DNA of 64,000 bases from Pseudomonas sp. C1C7 (GCF_013359595.1 NZ_JABFMP010000003.1:186001-250000), one strand, 5' to 3'. Shown: positions 1-9,576, numbered from the stretch's first letter. The notes: generated from the sequence alone by a model not told the origin. Numbers and translations are program-made.

Positions 1-631
1 AGGTCGACTGTTCCACTTCGTTCTGGTGGAACACGTCGCCGTAGGTCACCTTGCCGAACGGGCCGTCGGCCCAGACCAGGTCGTAGACCGAGTCCACGCC
101 CTGCAGGTACATGGCCAGACGCTCCAGGCCGTAAGTGATCTCGCCGGTCACCGGGTAGCATTCGATGCCGCCCGCTTGCTGGAAGTAAGTGAACTGCGTC
201 ACTTCCATGCCGTTGAGCCAGACTTCCCAGCCCAGACCCCAGGCGCCGAGGGTCGGCGATTCCCAGTTGTCTTCGACGAAGCGGATGTCATGCACCAGTG
301 GGTCCAGGCCCACGTGTTTGAGGGAGCCCAGGTACAGTTCCTGGAAATTGTCCGGGTTCGGCTTCAGGACCACCTGGAACTGGTAGTAGTGCTGCAGACG
401 GTTCGGGTTTTCGCCGTAGCGGCCGTCAGTCGGGCGGCGGCTTGGCTGCACGTAGGCGGCGTTCCAGGTTTCCGGGCCGATGGCGCGCAGGAATGTAGCG
501 GTGTGGAAAGTGCCGGCGCCTACTTCCATATCGTAGGGCTGAAGTACCACACAACCTTGCTCGGCCCAGTATTGCTGCAGGGCGAGGATCAAGTCTTGGA
601 AGGTACGCACGGCTGGCGTAGGCTGGCTCAC
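1..631 (-). CDS. glyQ: Glycyl-tRNA synthetase alpha subunit (3' part cut by window edge)
   Basis: Catalytic alpha chain of the bacterial alpha2-beta2 glycyl-tRNA synthetase, which charges tRNA-Gly in the cytoplasm together with GlyS. About 210 N-terminal residues are visible; the family is about 315 residues, so the C-terminal third lies off the left edge. The protein opens [12 protein letters not shown] and carries the conserved stretch [17 protein letters not shown] near residue 18. I take the GTG at 631 as start; another GTG three codons upstream (640) is possible. It diverges from tag across about 80 bp. In Pseudomonas glyQ-glyS lies close to dnaA, so the left edge probably faces oriC. 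Confidence 0.96.
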   Translation of the reverse strand, partial: MSQPTPAVRTFQDLILALQQYWAEQGCVVLQPYDMEVGAGTFHTATFLRAIGPETWNAAYVQPSRRPTDGRYGENPNRLQHYYQFQVVLKPNPDNFQELYLGSLKHVGLDPLVHDIRFVEDNWESPTLGAWGLGWEVWLNGMEVTQFTYFQQAGGIECYPVTGEITYGLERLAMYLQGVDSVYDLVWADGPFGKVTYGDVFHQNEVEQST

Positions 632-712
632 GAAATTCACCTGTTTCTTGGGCTGCGATTTAAAGAGCGGGAGTATACCCGATTCATTGCTGCGCACGCC
701 CCCTGGAGCCTT

Positions 713-1270
713 ATGCCACGCTGCTTTTGGTGTTCCGAAGATCCGCTGTACATGGCTTATCACGATCAGGAGTGGGGCACGCCGCTACGCGATGCGCAGG
801 GTTTGTTCGAGTTGCTTTTGCTCGAAGGGTTCCAGGCCGGGCTCTCCTGGATCACCGTGTTGCGCAAACGCGAGCATTATCGCCAGGTGATGTTCGGCTT
901 CGATGTGCAGCGCGTGGCGCAGATGAGCGACGCGGAAATCGATGAATTGATGCTCGATCCGGGCATCATCCGCAATCGCCTCAAGCTCAATGCGGCCCGG
1001 CGCAATGCCCAGGCCTGGATGGCGCTGGAGGACCCGGTGGCGTTTCTCTGGTCCTTCGTCGGCGGTGTACCGAAGATCAATCACTTCAAGGATCGCAGCG
1101 AAGTGCCGGCCGTCACGCCCGAGGCGGTGGACATGAGCAAGGGCCTGAAAAAGGCCGGCTTCACTTTCGTCGGGCCGACCATTTGCTACGCGTTGATGCA
1201 GGCCTCGGGCATGGTCATGGACCACACGCAGGATTGCGACCGCTACGCGATGCTGGCGAACGGCGGTTAG
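713..1270 (+). CDS. tag: DNA-3-methyladenine glycosylase I
   Basis: Removes 3-methyladenine from alkylated DNA in base-excision repair; cytoplasmic and constitutive in most bacteria. The 185-residue product has the expected family length. It starts MPRCFWC, giving the zinc-snap ligands Cys4 and His17, with the second pair at His171 and Cys175 in DHTQDCDRY. Glu38 and Trp46 ([13 protein letters not shown]) match the base-recognition pocket. The frame stays open upstream to position 26, but that part is antisense to glyQ, so the ATG at 713 is the true start. It lies 40 bp ahead of lpxL on the same strand, in the usual Pseudomonas glyQ/tag/lpxL order. Confidence 0.96.
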   Translation: MPRCFWCSEDPLYMAYHDQEWGTPLRDAQGLFELLLLEGFQAGLSWITVLRKREHYRQVMFGFDVQRVAQMSDAEIDELMLDPGIIRNRLKLNAARRNAQAWMALEDPVAFLWSFVGGVPKINHFKDRSEVPAVTPEAVDMSKGLKKAGFTFVGPTICYALMQASGMVMDHTQDCDRYAMLANGG

Positions 1271-1309
1271 AATAGCCGCCTCGCGCACAGCACAAGATCA
1301 GGAGTGACC

Positions 1310-1318
1310 TGTGGATAA
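1310..1318 (+). other. Perfect DnaA box (TGTGGATAA) on the lpxL start codon
   Basis: The nine bases match the DnaA-box consensus exactly and contain the GTG start codon and second codon of lpxL. DnaA-ATP binding here would overlap translation-start DNA. It is one of 13 perfect boxes in the window. Confidence 0.7.
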
Positions 1319-2198
1319 GTTTAAAGGCGCCTTGCTGGTAGGCGCTCTGCGGCTGTTTGCCCTGCTTCCGTGGCGGGCAGTGCAGGCCGTTGGCTCGGCC
1401 ATTGGCTGGGTGATGTGGAAAACCCCCAATCGTTCGCGCGATGTGGTGCGGATCAACCTCGCCAAGTGCTTTCCGGACATGGACCCCGCCGAACGCGAGC
1501 GCCTGGTCGGCCAGAGCCTGAAAGACATCGGCAAGTCCCTGACCGAAAGCGCCTGCGCCTGGATCTGGCCGGCTCAGCGCTCCATCGATCTGGTGCGCGA
1601 AGTCCAAGGCCTCGACGTATTGAAGGATGCCCTCGCCTCGGGCAAAGGCGTCGTCGGCATCACCAGCCACCTGGGCAACTGGGAAGTGCTCAACCACTTC
1701 TATTGCAGCCAGTGCAAACCGATCATTTTCTACCGTCCGCCCAAGCTCAAGGCTGTGGATGAATTGCTGCAGAAGCAGCGGGTGCAATTGGGCAACAAGG
1801 TGGCAGCCTCCACCAAGGAAGGCATCCTCAGCGTCATCAAGGAAGTGCGCAAAGGTGGTGCAGTGGGGATTCCCGCTGACCCGGAACCGGCCGAGTCCGC
1901 CGGGATCTTCGTGCCGTTCTTCGCCACCCAGGCCCTGACCAGCAAGTTCGTGCCGAACATGCTCGCAGGCCACAAGGCGGTCGGCGTGTTCCTGCATGCC
2001 CTGCGCCTGCCGGACGGTTCGGGCTACAAAGTGATCCTGGAAGCGGCGCCCGAGGCCATGTACAGCACCGACACCGCCACCTCCTGCGCGGCCATGAGCC
2101 AGGTGGTCGAGCGTTATGTGCGGGCGTATCCGAGCCAGTACATGTGGAGTATGAAGCGTTTCAAGAAGCGTCCTCCGGGAGAGGAGCGCTGGTACTGA
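1311..2198 (+). CDS. lpxL: Lipid A acyltransferase, LpxL/HtrB family
   Basis: Inner-membrane-associated late acyltransferase that adds a secondary acyl chain to the Kdo-lipid A precursor from acyl-ACP. The 295-residue product has an N-terminal hydrophobic segment (about residues 7-35) and the catalytic H(X)4E motif HLGNWE at 120-125. It also has the family stretch VGIPADPEPAESAGIFVPFF further on. The start is GTG at 1311, preceded by a good AGGAGTG ribosome site. Pseudomonas has several LpxL/HtrB paralogues; assignment to a given acylation position cannot be made from sequence alone. It lies downstream of tag and upstream of a PilZ gene. Confidence 0.9.
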   Translation: MDKFKGALLVGALRLFALLPWRAVQAVGSAIGWVMWKTPNRSRDVVRINLAKCFPDMDPAERERLVGQSLKDIGKSLTESACAWIWPAQRSIDLVREVQGLDVLKDALASGKGVVGITSHLGNWEVLNHFYCSQCKPIIFYRPPKLKAVDELLQKQRVQLGNKVAASTKEGILSVIKEVRKGGAVGIPADPEPAESAGIFVPFFATQALTSKFVPNMLAGHKAVGVFLHALRLPDGSGYKVILEAAPEAMYSTDTATSCAAMSQVVERYVRAYPSQYMWSMKRFKKRPPGEERWY

Positions 2199-2214
2199 GT
2201 CGATTGGCATGATC

Positions 2215-2245
2215 TGTGGATAATTCCTTTGCGGGGTTATCCACA
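2215..2245. other. Inverted pair of perfect DnaA boxes
   Basis: TGTGGATAA at 2215-2223 and TTATCCACA at 2237-2245 face each other in the 71 bp between lpxL and the PilZ gene. The spacer is 13 bp and the centres are 22 bp apart, about two helical turns, so both sites lie on the same DNA face. This is the only paired arrangement among the 13 boxes. Confidence 0.75.
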
Positions 2246-2269
2246 ACCGTTCATTGAAGGGCGCAATAG

Positions 2270-2509
2270 ATGTCCGAACAACGCAAATCCTTTCGCATCA
2301 AGATCAGTCACGAGAGCTTTGGCGAATGCCTGGGCCAGACACGCAATCTTTCGACCACCGGGGTCTACGTCAAGCATCCGGCCCTGGCGGCATTGCCCAG
2401 AGGCGCTGTGGTTTACGGGCAGGTCCAGGACTTACCCACAGGCGCACCGAAGGTGAAGATGGAGGTGGTGCAGGTGGATGCCGAGGGGATTGGCCTGCGT
2501 TATCTCTAA
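2270..2509 (+). CDS. Small PilZ-domain protein
   Basis: A 79-residue single-domain PilZ protein, expected to bind cyclic-di-GMP. The first half of the binding signature is visible as RKSFR (residues 5-9, RxxxR) and the second as NLSTTG (26-31), the accepted N form of [D/N]xSxxG. No other domain is present, so it may act as a stand-alone adaptor. It is the positional equivalent of the PilZ gene next to htrB in P. aeruginosa. ATG 2270 follows a gap holding two DnaA boxes. Its partner is unknown. Confidence 0.88.
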   Translation: MSEQRKSFRIKISHESFGECLGQTRNLSTTGVYVKHPALAALPRGAVVYGQVQDLPTGAPKVKMEVVQVDAEGIGLRYL

Positions 2510-2516
2510 ATAGCTT

Positions 2517-2831
2517 TCAGTGTGCCTGACGGTCGAGTTTCTTCAGGAACACCGTCATTTCCTTCTCGGCCTGCTTGTCGCCATGGGCTTGCGCGGCTTG
2601 CAGGCCCTTCTCCCAGGCCGAGCGCGCGGCGCCATGCTCCGCCAGCGCCAGATGGGCCTTGCCCAGCAGTTTCCAGGCCGCCGAATACTTCGGATCGAGC
2701 TCGACGCAGCGCTGCAAATGTTCCACAGCCTTGGCGTTGTCCCCCAGATCCAGATAGCCCTTGCCCAGGCCGAAGCGCAGCAACGGGTTATCCACACCCT
2801 TGGCGAGCATTTTTTCCAGCGATTCGATCAT
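2517..2831 (-). CDS. Small tetratricopeptide-repeat protein
   Basis: A 104-residue protein made almost entirely of TPR helices. GLGKGYLDLGDNAKAVEHLQ and the segment ending ELDPKYSAAWKLLGKAHLAL give two clear repeats, with a third degenerate one after it. There is no signal peptide or catalytic motif, so a cytoplasmic protein-protein scaffold is likely. The frame remains open upstream, but that part runs through a REP repeat, so ATG 2831 (MIESLEKML) is preferred. It converges on the PilZ gene. A perfect DnaA box (2788-2796) lies inside its coding sequence. Confidence 0.82.
   Translation of the reverse strand: MIESLEKMLAKGVDNPLLRFGLGKGYLDLGDNAKAVEHLQRCVELDPKYSAAWKLLGKAHLALAEHGAARSAWEKGLQAAQAHGDKQAEKEMTVFLKKLDRQAH
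2788..2796 (+). other. Perfect DnaA box (TTATCCACA)
   Basis: Exact consensus match inside the 5' part of the TPR gene. Confidence 0.65.
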
Positions 2832-2875
2832 GGTGGGGTCCTTGTCTGGGGATTGATTCGTTTCAATGAGATCGC

Positions 2876-2938
2876 CTTCGCGGGCAGCCTCGCTCCTACG
2901 GGTTTTGTGAACTGCAGGAGCGAGGCTTGCCCACGAAG
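2876..2938. repeat. REP pair, GTAGGAGCGAGGCTTGCC family
   Basis: Two inverted copies of the GGAGCGAGGCTTGCCCGCGAAG unit, one with a deleted base and one with a substitution, form a REPIN in the 136 bp between trkA and the TPR gene. The other pairs of this family are at 13235-13312 and 54999-55063. Confidence 0.88.
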
Positions 2939-2967
2939 AGGCCCGCCAAATCACCCCAAAATCGGGA

Positions 2968-4344
2968 TCAGAAGAAGCTCAATCCCACATGGAACAGTTT
3001 TTCCACATCGCGAATATGCTTTTTATCCACAAGGAACAGGATCACATGGTCCCCGGTCTGGATCACCGTGTCGTCGTGGGCAATGATCACTTCTTCATCG
3101 CGGATGATCGCGCCGATGGTGGTGCCCGGCGGCAGGCCGATGTTTTCGATGGCCTTGCCGATCACCTTGCTCGATTTCGCGTCACCGTGGGCGATGGCCT
3201 CGATGGCTTCCGCCGCGCCCCGGCGCAGTGAGTGCACGCTGACGATATCGCCGCGGCGCACGTGGGCCAAAAGGGTGCCGATGGTTGCCAGCTGCGGGCT
3301 GATGGCGATGTCGATATCACCGCCCTGGATCAGGTCGACGTAGGCCGGGTTGTTGATGATGGTCATCACCTTCTTCGCGCCCAGGCGCTTGGCCAGCAGC
3401 GAGGACATGATGTTGGCCTCGTCGTCGTTGGTCAGGGCCAGGAAGATGTCCGCGTCGGCGATGTTCTCTTCCAGCAGCAGGTCGCGGTCAGAGGCGCTGC
3501 CCTGCAGCACCACGGTGCTGTCGAGGTGATCGGAGAGATGGCGGCAGCGCGCCGGGTTCATCTCGATGATTTTTACCTGGTAACGGCTTTCGATGGCTTC
3601 GGCCAGTCGTTCGCCGATCTGCCCGCCGCCGGCGATGACGATGCGCTTGTAGGTCTCGTCGAGGCGACGCATTTCGCTCATGACCGCACGGATGTTGGCG
3701 CGGGCGGCGATGAAAAACACCTCGTCGTCCGCTTCGATCACCGTATCGCCCTGGGGCAGGATCGGCCGGTCTCGACGGAAAATCGCCGCGACGCGGGTCT
3801 CGACGTTGGGCATGTGCTCGCGCAGCTGGCGTAATTGCTGGCCCACCAGCGGCCCGCCGTAGTACGCCCGCACCGCCACCAGTTGCGCCTTGCCTTCGGC
3901 GAAGTCGATCACCTGCAAGGCGCCCGGATGCTGGATCAGGCGCTTGATGTAGTTGGTGACCACCTGTTCCGGGCTGATCAGCACGTCCACCGGAATCGCT
4001 TCGTTGTCGAACAGCTCATCGGCGCGGGTCAGGTACGCGGCTTCGCGGACCCGGGCGATCTTCGTCGGCGTGTGGAACAGGGTGTGGGCGACCTGGCAGG
4101 CGACCATGTTGGTTTCGTCGCTGTTGGTCACCGCAACCAGCATGTCGGCATCGTCGGCGCCAGCCTGGCGCAGCACGCTGGGGATCGAGCCGCGACCCTG
4201 GATGGTGCGGATGTCCAGGCGGTCGCCGAGGTCGCGCAGGCGTTCGCCGTCGGTGTCGACCACCGTGATGTCGTTCGCTTCGCTCGCCAGGTGTTCGGCC
4301 AGCGAACCCCCCACCTGCCCCGCACCAAGGATGATGATTTTCAT
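2968..4344 (-). CDS. trkA: Trk potassium-uptake regulatory protein TrkA
   Basis: Cytosolic NAD(H)-binding regulator of the TrkH/TrkG potassium channel. The 458 residues hold two RCK modules. The first has a Rossmann loop LGAGQVGG (6-13) followed by the acidic VVDTD (28-32). The second has IAGGGQIG (237-244). Each is followed by a TrkA-C domain, near 145-215 and 370-455, which is the normal double-RCK layout. It is the last gene of the minus-strand run def-fmt-rsmB-trkA and begins 22 bp after rsmB. A perfect DnaA box lies at its 3' end (3023-3031). No trkH is present in the window. Confidence 0.97.
   Translation of the reverse strand: MKIIILGAGQVGGSLAEHLASEANDITVVDTDGERLRDLGDRLDIRTIQGRGSIPSVLRQAGADDADMLVAVTNSDETNMVACQVAHTLFHTPTKIARVREAAYLTRADELFDNEAIPVDVLISPEQVVTNYIKRLIQHPGALQVIDFAEGKAQLVAVRAYYGGPLVGQQLRQLREHMPNVETRVAAIFRRDRPILPQGDTVIEADDEVFFIAARANIRAVMSEMRRLDETYKRIVIAGGGQIGERLAEAIESRYQVKIIEMNPARCRHLSDHLDSTVVLQGSASDRDLLLEENIADADIFLALTNDDEANIMSSLLAKRLGAKKVMTIINNPAYVDLIQGGDIDIAISPQLATIGTLLAHVRRGDIVSVHSLRRGAAEAIEAIAHGDAKSSKVIGKAIENIGLPPGTTIGAIIRDEEVIIAHDDTVIQTGDHVILFLVDKKHIRDVEKLFHVGLSFF
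3023..3031 (+). other. Perfect DnaA box (TTATCCACA)
   Basis: Exact consensus match near the 3' end of trkA, 235 bp from the box at 2788. Confidence 0.65.
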
Positions 4345-4366
4345 CCAGTCACTCCATTGAATCCGT

Positions 4367-5677
4367 TTAACCGCGCGCGGCGGCGATCTTGATCAGCTTG
4401 GCGTAATAGAAACCATCGTGCCCGCCTTCCTGGGCCAACAACTGGCGGCCGTGAGGCTGCTTGATGCCCGCTGCGGTGGCGAGGTCCAGTTCACGGGCTC
4501 CCGGCGTGCGGGCGAGGAACGCCTCGATGACCTCGGTGTTCTCGGTCGGCAAGGTGGAGCAGGTGGCGTAGAGCAGGATGCCGCCGACCTCCAGGGTTTT
4601 CCACATGGCGTCGAGCAACTCGCCTTGCAGCAGCGCCAGCGCGGCGATGTCATCGGGCTGGCGAGTGAGCTTGATGTCCGGGTGACGTCGAATCACCCCG
4701 GTGGCCGAGCACGGCGCGTCCAGCAGGATGCGCTGGAACGGTTTGCCATCCCACCAGGCCTGAGTGTCGCGACCGTCGGCGGCGATCAGTTCGGCGTTCA
4801 GGCCCAGGCGATCGAGGTTCTCCCGTACCCGCACCAGACGCTTGGCTTCCAGGTCCACCGCCACCACGCCGGCCAGGGCTGGCTGGGCTTCGAGGATGTG
4901 GCAAGTCTTGCCGCCCGGCGCACAGCAGGCATCCAGCACACGCTGGCCTGGCGCGAGGTCGAGCAGATCGGCAGCCAGTTGTGCGGCTTCGTCCTGCACG
5001 CTGATCCAGCCGTCGGCGAAACCGGGCAGGCTGCGCACATCGGTGGCGGCGTCGAGGATGATGCCATCGCGGCTATACACGCATGGGCTGGCAGTGATGC
5101 CCGCCGCGACCAGCAATTGCAGATAGGCATCGCGAGCATGATGGTGGCGGTTGACCCGCAGGATCATCGGCGGGTGTGCGTTGTTCGCTGCGCAGATCGA
5201 TTCCCACTGCTCAGGCCAGAACGCCTTCAGGGATTTCTGCAGCCAGCGCGGGTGGGCGGTGCGCACCACCGGATCGCGCTCCAGCTCCGCCAGCAGCGCT
5301 TCGCTTTCCCGTTGGGCGCGGCGCAGTACGGCATTGAGCAAGGCTTTGGCCCAGGGCTTTTTCAGCTTGTCGGCGCAACCGACGGTTTCGCCGATGGCGG
5401 CGTGGGCCGGCACGCGGGTGTAGAACAATTGGTAGAGGCCGACCAGCATCAGCGCCTCGACGTCGGCGTCGGCGGCCTTGAACGGCTTCTGCAGCAACTT
5501 GGCCGCCAGCTCCGACAGCCGTGGCTGCCAGCGCGCGGTGCCGAACGCCAGGTCCTGGGTGAAACCGCGATCACGGTCTTCGACCTTTTCCAACTGCGTC
5601 GGCAGCGAACTGTTGAGTGAGGCTTTGCCGCTGAGGACGGCGGCCAGTGCCTTGGCGGCGGCCAGACGTGGATTCAT
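4367..5677 (-). CDS. rsmB: 16S rRNA m5C967 methyltransferase
   Basis: SAM-dependent methyltransferase that makes 5-methylcytidine at position 967 of 16S rRNA. The 436-residue protein has an N-terminal NusB-like RNA-binding domain (about 1-140) and a C-terminal Rossmann methyltransferase. The SAM loop reads [12 protein letters not shown] (249-260). The two catalytic cysteines lie in DAPCSATG (near 323) and YATCST (near 373). The frame is open further upstream inside fmt. ATG 5677 is chosen because it gives the usual [11 protein letters not shown] start and a 4-bp ATGA overlap with the fmt stop, indicating translational coupling. Confidence 0.97.
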   Translation of the reverse strand: MNPRLAAAKALAAVLSGKASLNSSLPTQLEKVEDRDRGFTQDLAFGTARWQPRLSELAAKLLQKPFKAADADVEALMLVGLYQLFYTRVPAHAAIGETVGCADKLKKPWAKALLNAVLRRAQRESEALLAELERDPVVRTAHPRWLQKSLKAFWPEQWESICAANNAHPPMILRVNRHHHARDAYLQLLVAAGITASPCVYSRDGIILDAATDVRSLPGFADGWISVQDEAAQLAADLLDLAPGQRVLDACCAPGGKTCHILEAQPALAGVVAVDLEAKRLVRVRENLDRLGLNAELIAADGRDTQAWWDGKPFQRILLDAPCSATGVIRRHPDIKLTRQPDDIAALALLQGELLDAMWKTLEVGGILLYATCSTLPTENTEVIEAFLARTPGARELDLATAAGIKQPHGRQLLAQEGGHDGFYYAKLIKIAAARG

Positions 5678-6618
5678 TGCCCGAGCACCGTGCCGGTGGC
5701 GAATTTCTCGCGACGGCTGTTGAACAGGTCGCTGAAGCTCAGGGCCTTGCCGCCGGGTAGTTGCAGGCGGGTCAGGCACAGCGCCTGTTCACCGCAGGCG
5801 ACGATCAGGCCGTCCTTGCTGGCGCCGATGATTTCCCCGGGGGTGCCCTTGCCATCTGCGAGGCTGGCGGCCAGGACTTTCAGGGCTTCGCCGTTCAGCG
5901 TGCTGTGGGTGATCGGCCATGGGTTGAAGGCGCGCACCAGTCGCTCCAGCTCGACCGCCGGGCGGGACCAGTCGATGCGCGCTTCGTCCTTGTTCAGTTT
6001 GTGGGCGTAGGTGGCGAGGCTGTCGTCCTGCACTTCGCCTTCCAAAGTCCCGGCGGCGAGGCCGGCAATCGCTTGCACCACGGCGGGCGGGCCCATCTGC
6101 GCGAGACGATCGTGCAAGGTGCCGCCGGTGTCTTCGGCGCTGATCGGCGTGGTGACTTTCAGCAGCATCGGGCCGGTGTCGAGGCCGGCTTCCATGCGCA
6201 TCACGGTCACGCCGCTTTCGGCGTCACCGGCTTGCACGGCGCGCTGGATCGGCGCCGCACCGCGCCAGCGTGGCAGCAGGGAGGCGTGGCTGTTGATGCA
6301 ACCCAGGCGCGGAATATCCAGCACCGCTTGCGGCAGGATCAGGCCGTAGGCGACCACCACCATCAAGTCCGGTTTCAGCGCGGCCAGCTCGGCCTGAGCC
6401 TCTTCATTGCGCAGGGTCGGCGGTTGCAGCACCGGGATGTCGTGCTCCAGCGCCAACTGCTTGACCGGGCTCGGCATCAGCTTCTGCCCACGACCTGCCG
6501 GACGATCCGGTTGGGTGTAGACCGCGACGATCTCGTAAGGGCTGCTCAGCAGGGCCTTGAGGTGTTCGGCGGCGAATTCCGGGGTGCCGGCAAAGACAAT
6601 GCGCAGTGGCTCGGTCAT
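5674..6618 (-). CDS. fmt: Methionyl-tRNA formyltransferase
   Basis: Transfers a formyl group from 10-formyl-THF to initiator Met-tRNA, enabling bacterial initiation. The 314-residue protein shows the catalytic triad Asn109, His111 ([13 protein letters not shown]) and Asp147 ([10 protein letters not shown]). The SLLPR loop is at 113-117, and a C-terminal OB-like tRNA-binding domain lies from about 205. The protein begins [11 protein letters not shown] at residues 6-16. It lies between def and rsmB, the standard cluster, but a strong hairpin with a U-tract sits in the def-fmt gap. Confidence 0.97.
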   Translation of the reverse strand: MTEPLRIVFAGTPEFAAEHLKALLSSPYEIVAVYTQPDRPAGRGQKLMPSPVKQLALEHDIPVLQPPTLRNEEAQAELAALKPDLMVVVAYGLILPQAVLDIPRLGCINSHASLLPRWRGAAPIQRAVQAGDAESGVTVMRMEAGLDTGPMLLKVTTPISAEDTGGTLHDRLAQMGPPAVVQAIAGLAAGTLEGEVQDDSLATYAHKLNKDEARIDWSRPAVELERLVRAFNPWPITHSTLNGEALKVLAASLADGKGTPGEIIGASKDGLIVACGEQALCLTRLQLPGGKALSFSDLFNSRREKFATGTVLGQ

Positions 6619-6653
6619 GGGGGGCTCTCTATTGCAAAGCTTCTTGAAAAGAA

Positions 6654-6677
6654 AAAGGCTTGCCGCGGCAAGCCTTT
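6654..6677 (-). terminator. Intrinsic terminator/attenuator between def and fmt
   Basis: A 24-bp perfect palindrome (AAAGGCTTGCC, centre, GGCAAGCCTTT) is followed on the minus strand by TTCTTTTC. It lies between def, transcribed first, and fmt, so it probably reduces read-through and lowers fmt-rsmB-trkA expression relative to def. Confidence 0.75.
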
Positions 6678-6688
6678 GAAGAGGGGCA

Positions 6689-7195
6689 TCAGGCGTTCTG
6701 GCGGTGAAGCTTTTCCAGTTTCTTCTTGATGCGGTCGCGTTTGAGCGTGGACAGGTAGTCGACGAACAATTTGCCGTTCAGGTGGTCGCATTCATGCTGG
6801 ATGCACACGGCGAGCAGGTCTTCGGCGATCAATTCGTAAGGCTTGCCGTCGCGGTCCAGCGCCTTGACCTTGACCCGTTGCGGGCGATCGACGTTTTCGT
6901 AGAAGCCCGGTACCGAAAGGCAGCCTTCCTGATACTGGCCCATGTCTTCGGTCAGGGGCTCGAGTTCAGGGTTGATGAACACTCGCGGTTCGGTGCGGTC
7001 TTCGGAAAGGTCCATCACGACAATGCGCTTGTGGACGTTGACCTGGGTCGCGGCGAGGCCGATGCCTGGAGCCTCATACATTGTTTCAAACATGTCATCG
7101 ACCAACTGACGCACTTCGTCGTCCACTACGGCCACCGGTTTGGCGATGGTGCGCAGGCGCGAGTCAGGGAATTCGAGGATGTTCAAAATGGCCAT
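6689..7195 (-). CDS. def: Peptide deformylase
   Basis: Metal (Fe2+) hydrolase that removes the N-formyl group from nascent proteins. The 168-residue product carries all three signature motifs: GIGLAATQ (45-52), EGCLSVPG (90-97) and HECDH (134-138). The metal ligands are Cys92 and the two motif histidines, and the catalytic Glu is in HECDH. The open frame extends about 60 codons upstream without similarity; ATG 7195 ([11 protein letters not shown]) gives the normal start. It diverges from the LysM gene tsaP across 170 bp. Confidence 0.97.
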   Translation of the reverse strand: MAILNILEFPDSRLRTIAKPVAVVDDEVRQLVDDMFETMYEAPGIGLAATQVNVHKRIVVMDLSEDRTEPRVFINPELEPLTEDMGQYQEGCLSVPGFYENVDRPQRVKVKALDRDGKPYELIAEDLLAVCIQHECDHLNGKLFVDYLSTLKRDRIKKKLEKLHRQNA

Positions 7196-7365
7196 AAGCT
7201 TGATGACTGCACGTGTGAGGTATGGTCGGATCGGCGCCTGGCGAGTCCGAAGATGCAGGCTACCGTTGTAAAACGTAGCTCCCTTCTTCTCATAAGCAAG
7301 GCGGGAGCGAGCCACTGACGGCTCTGGCGTTTCACGCGAACGGACATAATAAAGGGATTCACCGC

Positions 7366-8391
7366 ATGAGGAAATCACTACTCGCCCTGCTCCTTCTGGT
7401 CTCGGCCGGTTGGGCCCACGGGCAAGTGCAACTCAAGGAAGGTTTTCCACAGCAATACACGGTGGTCTCGGGGGACACGCTCTGGGGCATCTCGGGAAAA
7501 TTCCTCCGCGAACCTTGGCAATGGCCACAGCTGTGGCAGGCCAATCCGCAAATCGAAAACCCCAATCTCATCTATCCCGGCGATACGCTTTCGCTGGTCT
7601 ACGTCAATGGCCAGCCACGCCTGACCCTCGATCGCGGCGCGTCGCGCGGCACCATCAAGCTTTCGCCCAGAGTGCGCAGCAGCCCGGTGGCCGATGCCAT
7701 TCCGAGCATACCGCTCAAATCCATCAACAGCTTTCTACTGAGCAACCGCATCGTCAACAAAGTCGAGGACTTCGACCAGGCGCCGTACATCGTGGCCGGC
7801 GATGCCGAGCGCGTGCTCAGCGGCATGGGCGACCGCATCTTCGCCCGTGGCCACTTCGACATGGCGCAGCCGGTCTACGGCATCTTCCGTCAGGGCAAGG
7901 TCTACACCGATCCGCAGACCCAGGAGTTTCTGGGGATCAACGCCGATGACATCGGCGGCGGCGAGATTGTCGCCACCGAGGGTGACGTCGCCACCCTGGC
8001 CCTGCAGCGCACGACCCAGGAAGTGCGCCTCGGCGATCGTCTGTTCAGCAGCGAGGAGCGCTCGATCAACTCGACCTTCATGCCCAGCGCCCCGAAGGAG
8101 CCGGTCGAAGGCTTGATCATCGATGTGCCCCGTGGCGTGACCCAGATCGGCGCGCTGGATGTGGTCACGCTGAACAAGGGCCAGCGCGATGGCCTGGTCG
8201 AAGGCAATGTGCTGGCGGTGATGAAAACCGGTGAAACCGTGCGTGACCGGATCAGCGGCCAGCCGGTGAAGATTCCCGATGAGCGCGCCGGGCTTCTGAT
8301 GGTGTTCCGCACCTACGACAAGCTCAGCTACGGGCTGGTGCTCAATGCTTCACGCTCGCTGGCGGTGATGGACAAGGTACGAAATCCGTAA
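7366..8391 (+). CDS. tsaP: LysM-domain periplasmic protein, TsaP-like
   Basis: Positional and sequence equivalent of the Pseudomonas LysM protein between def and dprA, known as TsaP, a peptidoglycan-binding partner of the type IV pilus secretin. The 341 residues begin with a Sec signal ([19 protein letters not shown]). A LysM domain follows at about 30-77 ([17 protein letters not shown] ... IYPGDTL), then a long beta-rich C-terminal region seen in this family. It diverges from def and is followed by dprA after an 81-bp gap with a DnaA box. The family placement is firm; the pilus role is carried over from homologues. Confidence 0.85.
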   Translation: MRKSLLALLLLVSAGWAHGQVQLKEGFPQQYTVVSGDTLWGISGKFLREPWQWPQLWQANPQIENPNLIYPGDTLSLVYVNGQPRLTLDRGASRGTIKLSPRVRSSPVADAIPSIPLKSINSFLLSNRIVNKVEDFDQAPYIVAGDAERVLSGMGDRIFARGHFDMAQPVYGIFRQGKVYTDPQTQEFLGINADDIGGGEIVATEGDVATLALQRTTQEVRLGDRLFSSEERSINSTFMPSAPKEPVEGLIIDVPRGVTQIGALDVVTLNKGQRDGLVEGNVLAVMKTGETVRDRISGQPVKIPDERAGLLMVFRTYDKLSYGLVLNASRSLAVMDKVRNP

Positions 8392-8417
8392 GCACGCTTC
8401 ACAAGTTACCAACAGAG

Positions 8418-8426
8418 TTATCCACA
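8418..8426 (+). other. Perfect DnaA box (TTATCCACA)
   Basis: Lies in the 81-bp tsaP-dprA gap, about 50 bp ahead of the dprA start. It is followed by a short GC hairpin (GCCCGC, six bases, GCGGGC; about 8432-8449). Confidence 0.7.
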
Positions 8427-8472
8427 GCTTATGCCCGCCTGGATGCGGGCTTATAACGATCAAGGATGATCC

Positions 8473-9576
8473 ATGCCGCCATCTGCTGTTGCACCGGTTT
8501 CCCCTGCGGAACTGGAAGCTCGTCTACGTCTGCATCGCTTGCCGGACATCGGTCCGGCGCGGTTCAAAAAACTGCTCGAAGCCTTCGGCTCGGCCTCCAA
8601 GGCCATCAGCGCACCGGCCAGTGCCTGGCGGGCGCTGGGTTTGCCGCTGAGCTGCGCGGAGGCTCGGCGTTGTCCCGAAGTTCGCGATGGTGCCAGCCAT
8701 GCGCTGGCCTGGCTGGAGCGTCCGGCCCAGCATTTATTGATGTGGGACCAGCCTGACTATCCCGCGCTGCTGGCGCAAATCAGCGACGCACCGCCCCTGC
8801 TGTTCGTGGCGGGCGACCCCGGGATTCTGGAAAAACCGCAACTGGCGATGGTCGGCAGTCGTCGCGCTTCACGGCCGGGCATGGACACCGCCGCCGCGTT
8901 TTCCCGCAGCCTGGCCGGTGCCGGTTTTGTGATCACCAGCGGTCTTGCCCTGGGTATCGATGCCGCTGCCCACCAGGCGGCATTGGATGTCGGTGGACAG
9001 ACTATCGGCGTGCTGGGCACGGGCATTGAAAAGTTTTATCCACAGCGCAATCGTCGACTGGCCGACGCGATGATCGCCTCGGGCAGCGCGGTGGTTTCCG
9101 AGTTCCCGCTGGACGCCGGCCCCAGCGCCAGCAATTTTCCACGACGCAATCGCATCATCAGCGGGTTGTCCCTGGGGGTGCTGGTGGTGGAAGCCAGTGT
9201 CGCCAGCGGTTCGTTGATCACCGCGCGGCTGGCGGCGGAGCAGGGGCGCGAGGTGTATGCGATTCCAGGTTCGATTCATCACCCGGGCGCCAAGGGTTGT
9301 CATCAGCTGATCCGCGATGGCGCCGCCCTGGTGGAAACCGTCGAACACATCCTCGAAGCCCTGCGCGGCTGGCAGCAGGGGTCCTTCTCTCCTGCTCCGG
9401 TCAAGGCTGCGCGCCATCCATTGCTGGCGCTGCTCCACGCCGCTCCCCACACCAGTGAAGCGTTGGCCGATGCCAGTGGCTGGGCGTTGTCCAAAGTGCT
9501 GTCGGCGCTGACTGAACTGGAGATGGAAGGCAGCGCCATCTGCGAAAACGGGCGCTGGATTGCGCGGGTGAGCTAG
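8473..9576 (+). CDS. dprA: DNA-processing protein DprA (Smf)
   Basis: Loads RecA onto incoming single-stranded DNA during natural transformation; cytoplasmic. The 367-residue protein has an N-terminal SAM/HhH-like region with RLHRLPDIGPARF. A Rossmann-fold core follows: MVGSRRASRPG, SGLALGIDAAAHQAAL, then FPRRNRIISGLSLGVLVVEA and IPGSIHHPGAKGCHQLI. It ends with a winged-helix DML1-like domain (about 305-367). Length and domain order are standard. It lies between tsaP and tsaC. A perfect DnaA box (9036-9044) lies inside the coding sequence. Confidence 0.96.
   Translation: MPPSAVAPVSPAELEARLRLHRLPDIGPARFKKLLEAFGSASKAISAPASAWRALGLPLSCAEARRCPEVRDGASHALAWLERPAQHLLMWDQPDYPALLAQISDAPPLLFVAGDPGILEKPQLAMVGSRRASRPGMDTAAAFSRSLAGAGFVITSGLALGIDAAAHQAALDVGGQTIGVLGTGIEKFYPQRNRRLADAMIASGSAVVSEFPLDAGPSASNFPRRNRIISGLSLGVLVVEASVASGSLITARLAAEQGREVYAIPGSIHHPGAKGCHQLIRDGAALVETVEHILEALRGWQQGSFSPAPVKAARHPLLALLHAAPHTSEALADASGWALSKVLSALTELEMEGSAICENGRWIARVS
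9036..9044 (+). other. Perfect DnaA box (TTATCCACA)
   Basis: Exact consensus match inside dprA. Confidence 0.65.

Noticed and set aside
26-712. N-terminal extension of tag to position 26
   Set aside because: The open frame is antisense to glyQ and adds 229 residues unlike any glycosylase; the zinc-ligand start MPRC at 713 is the family start.
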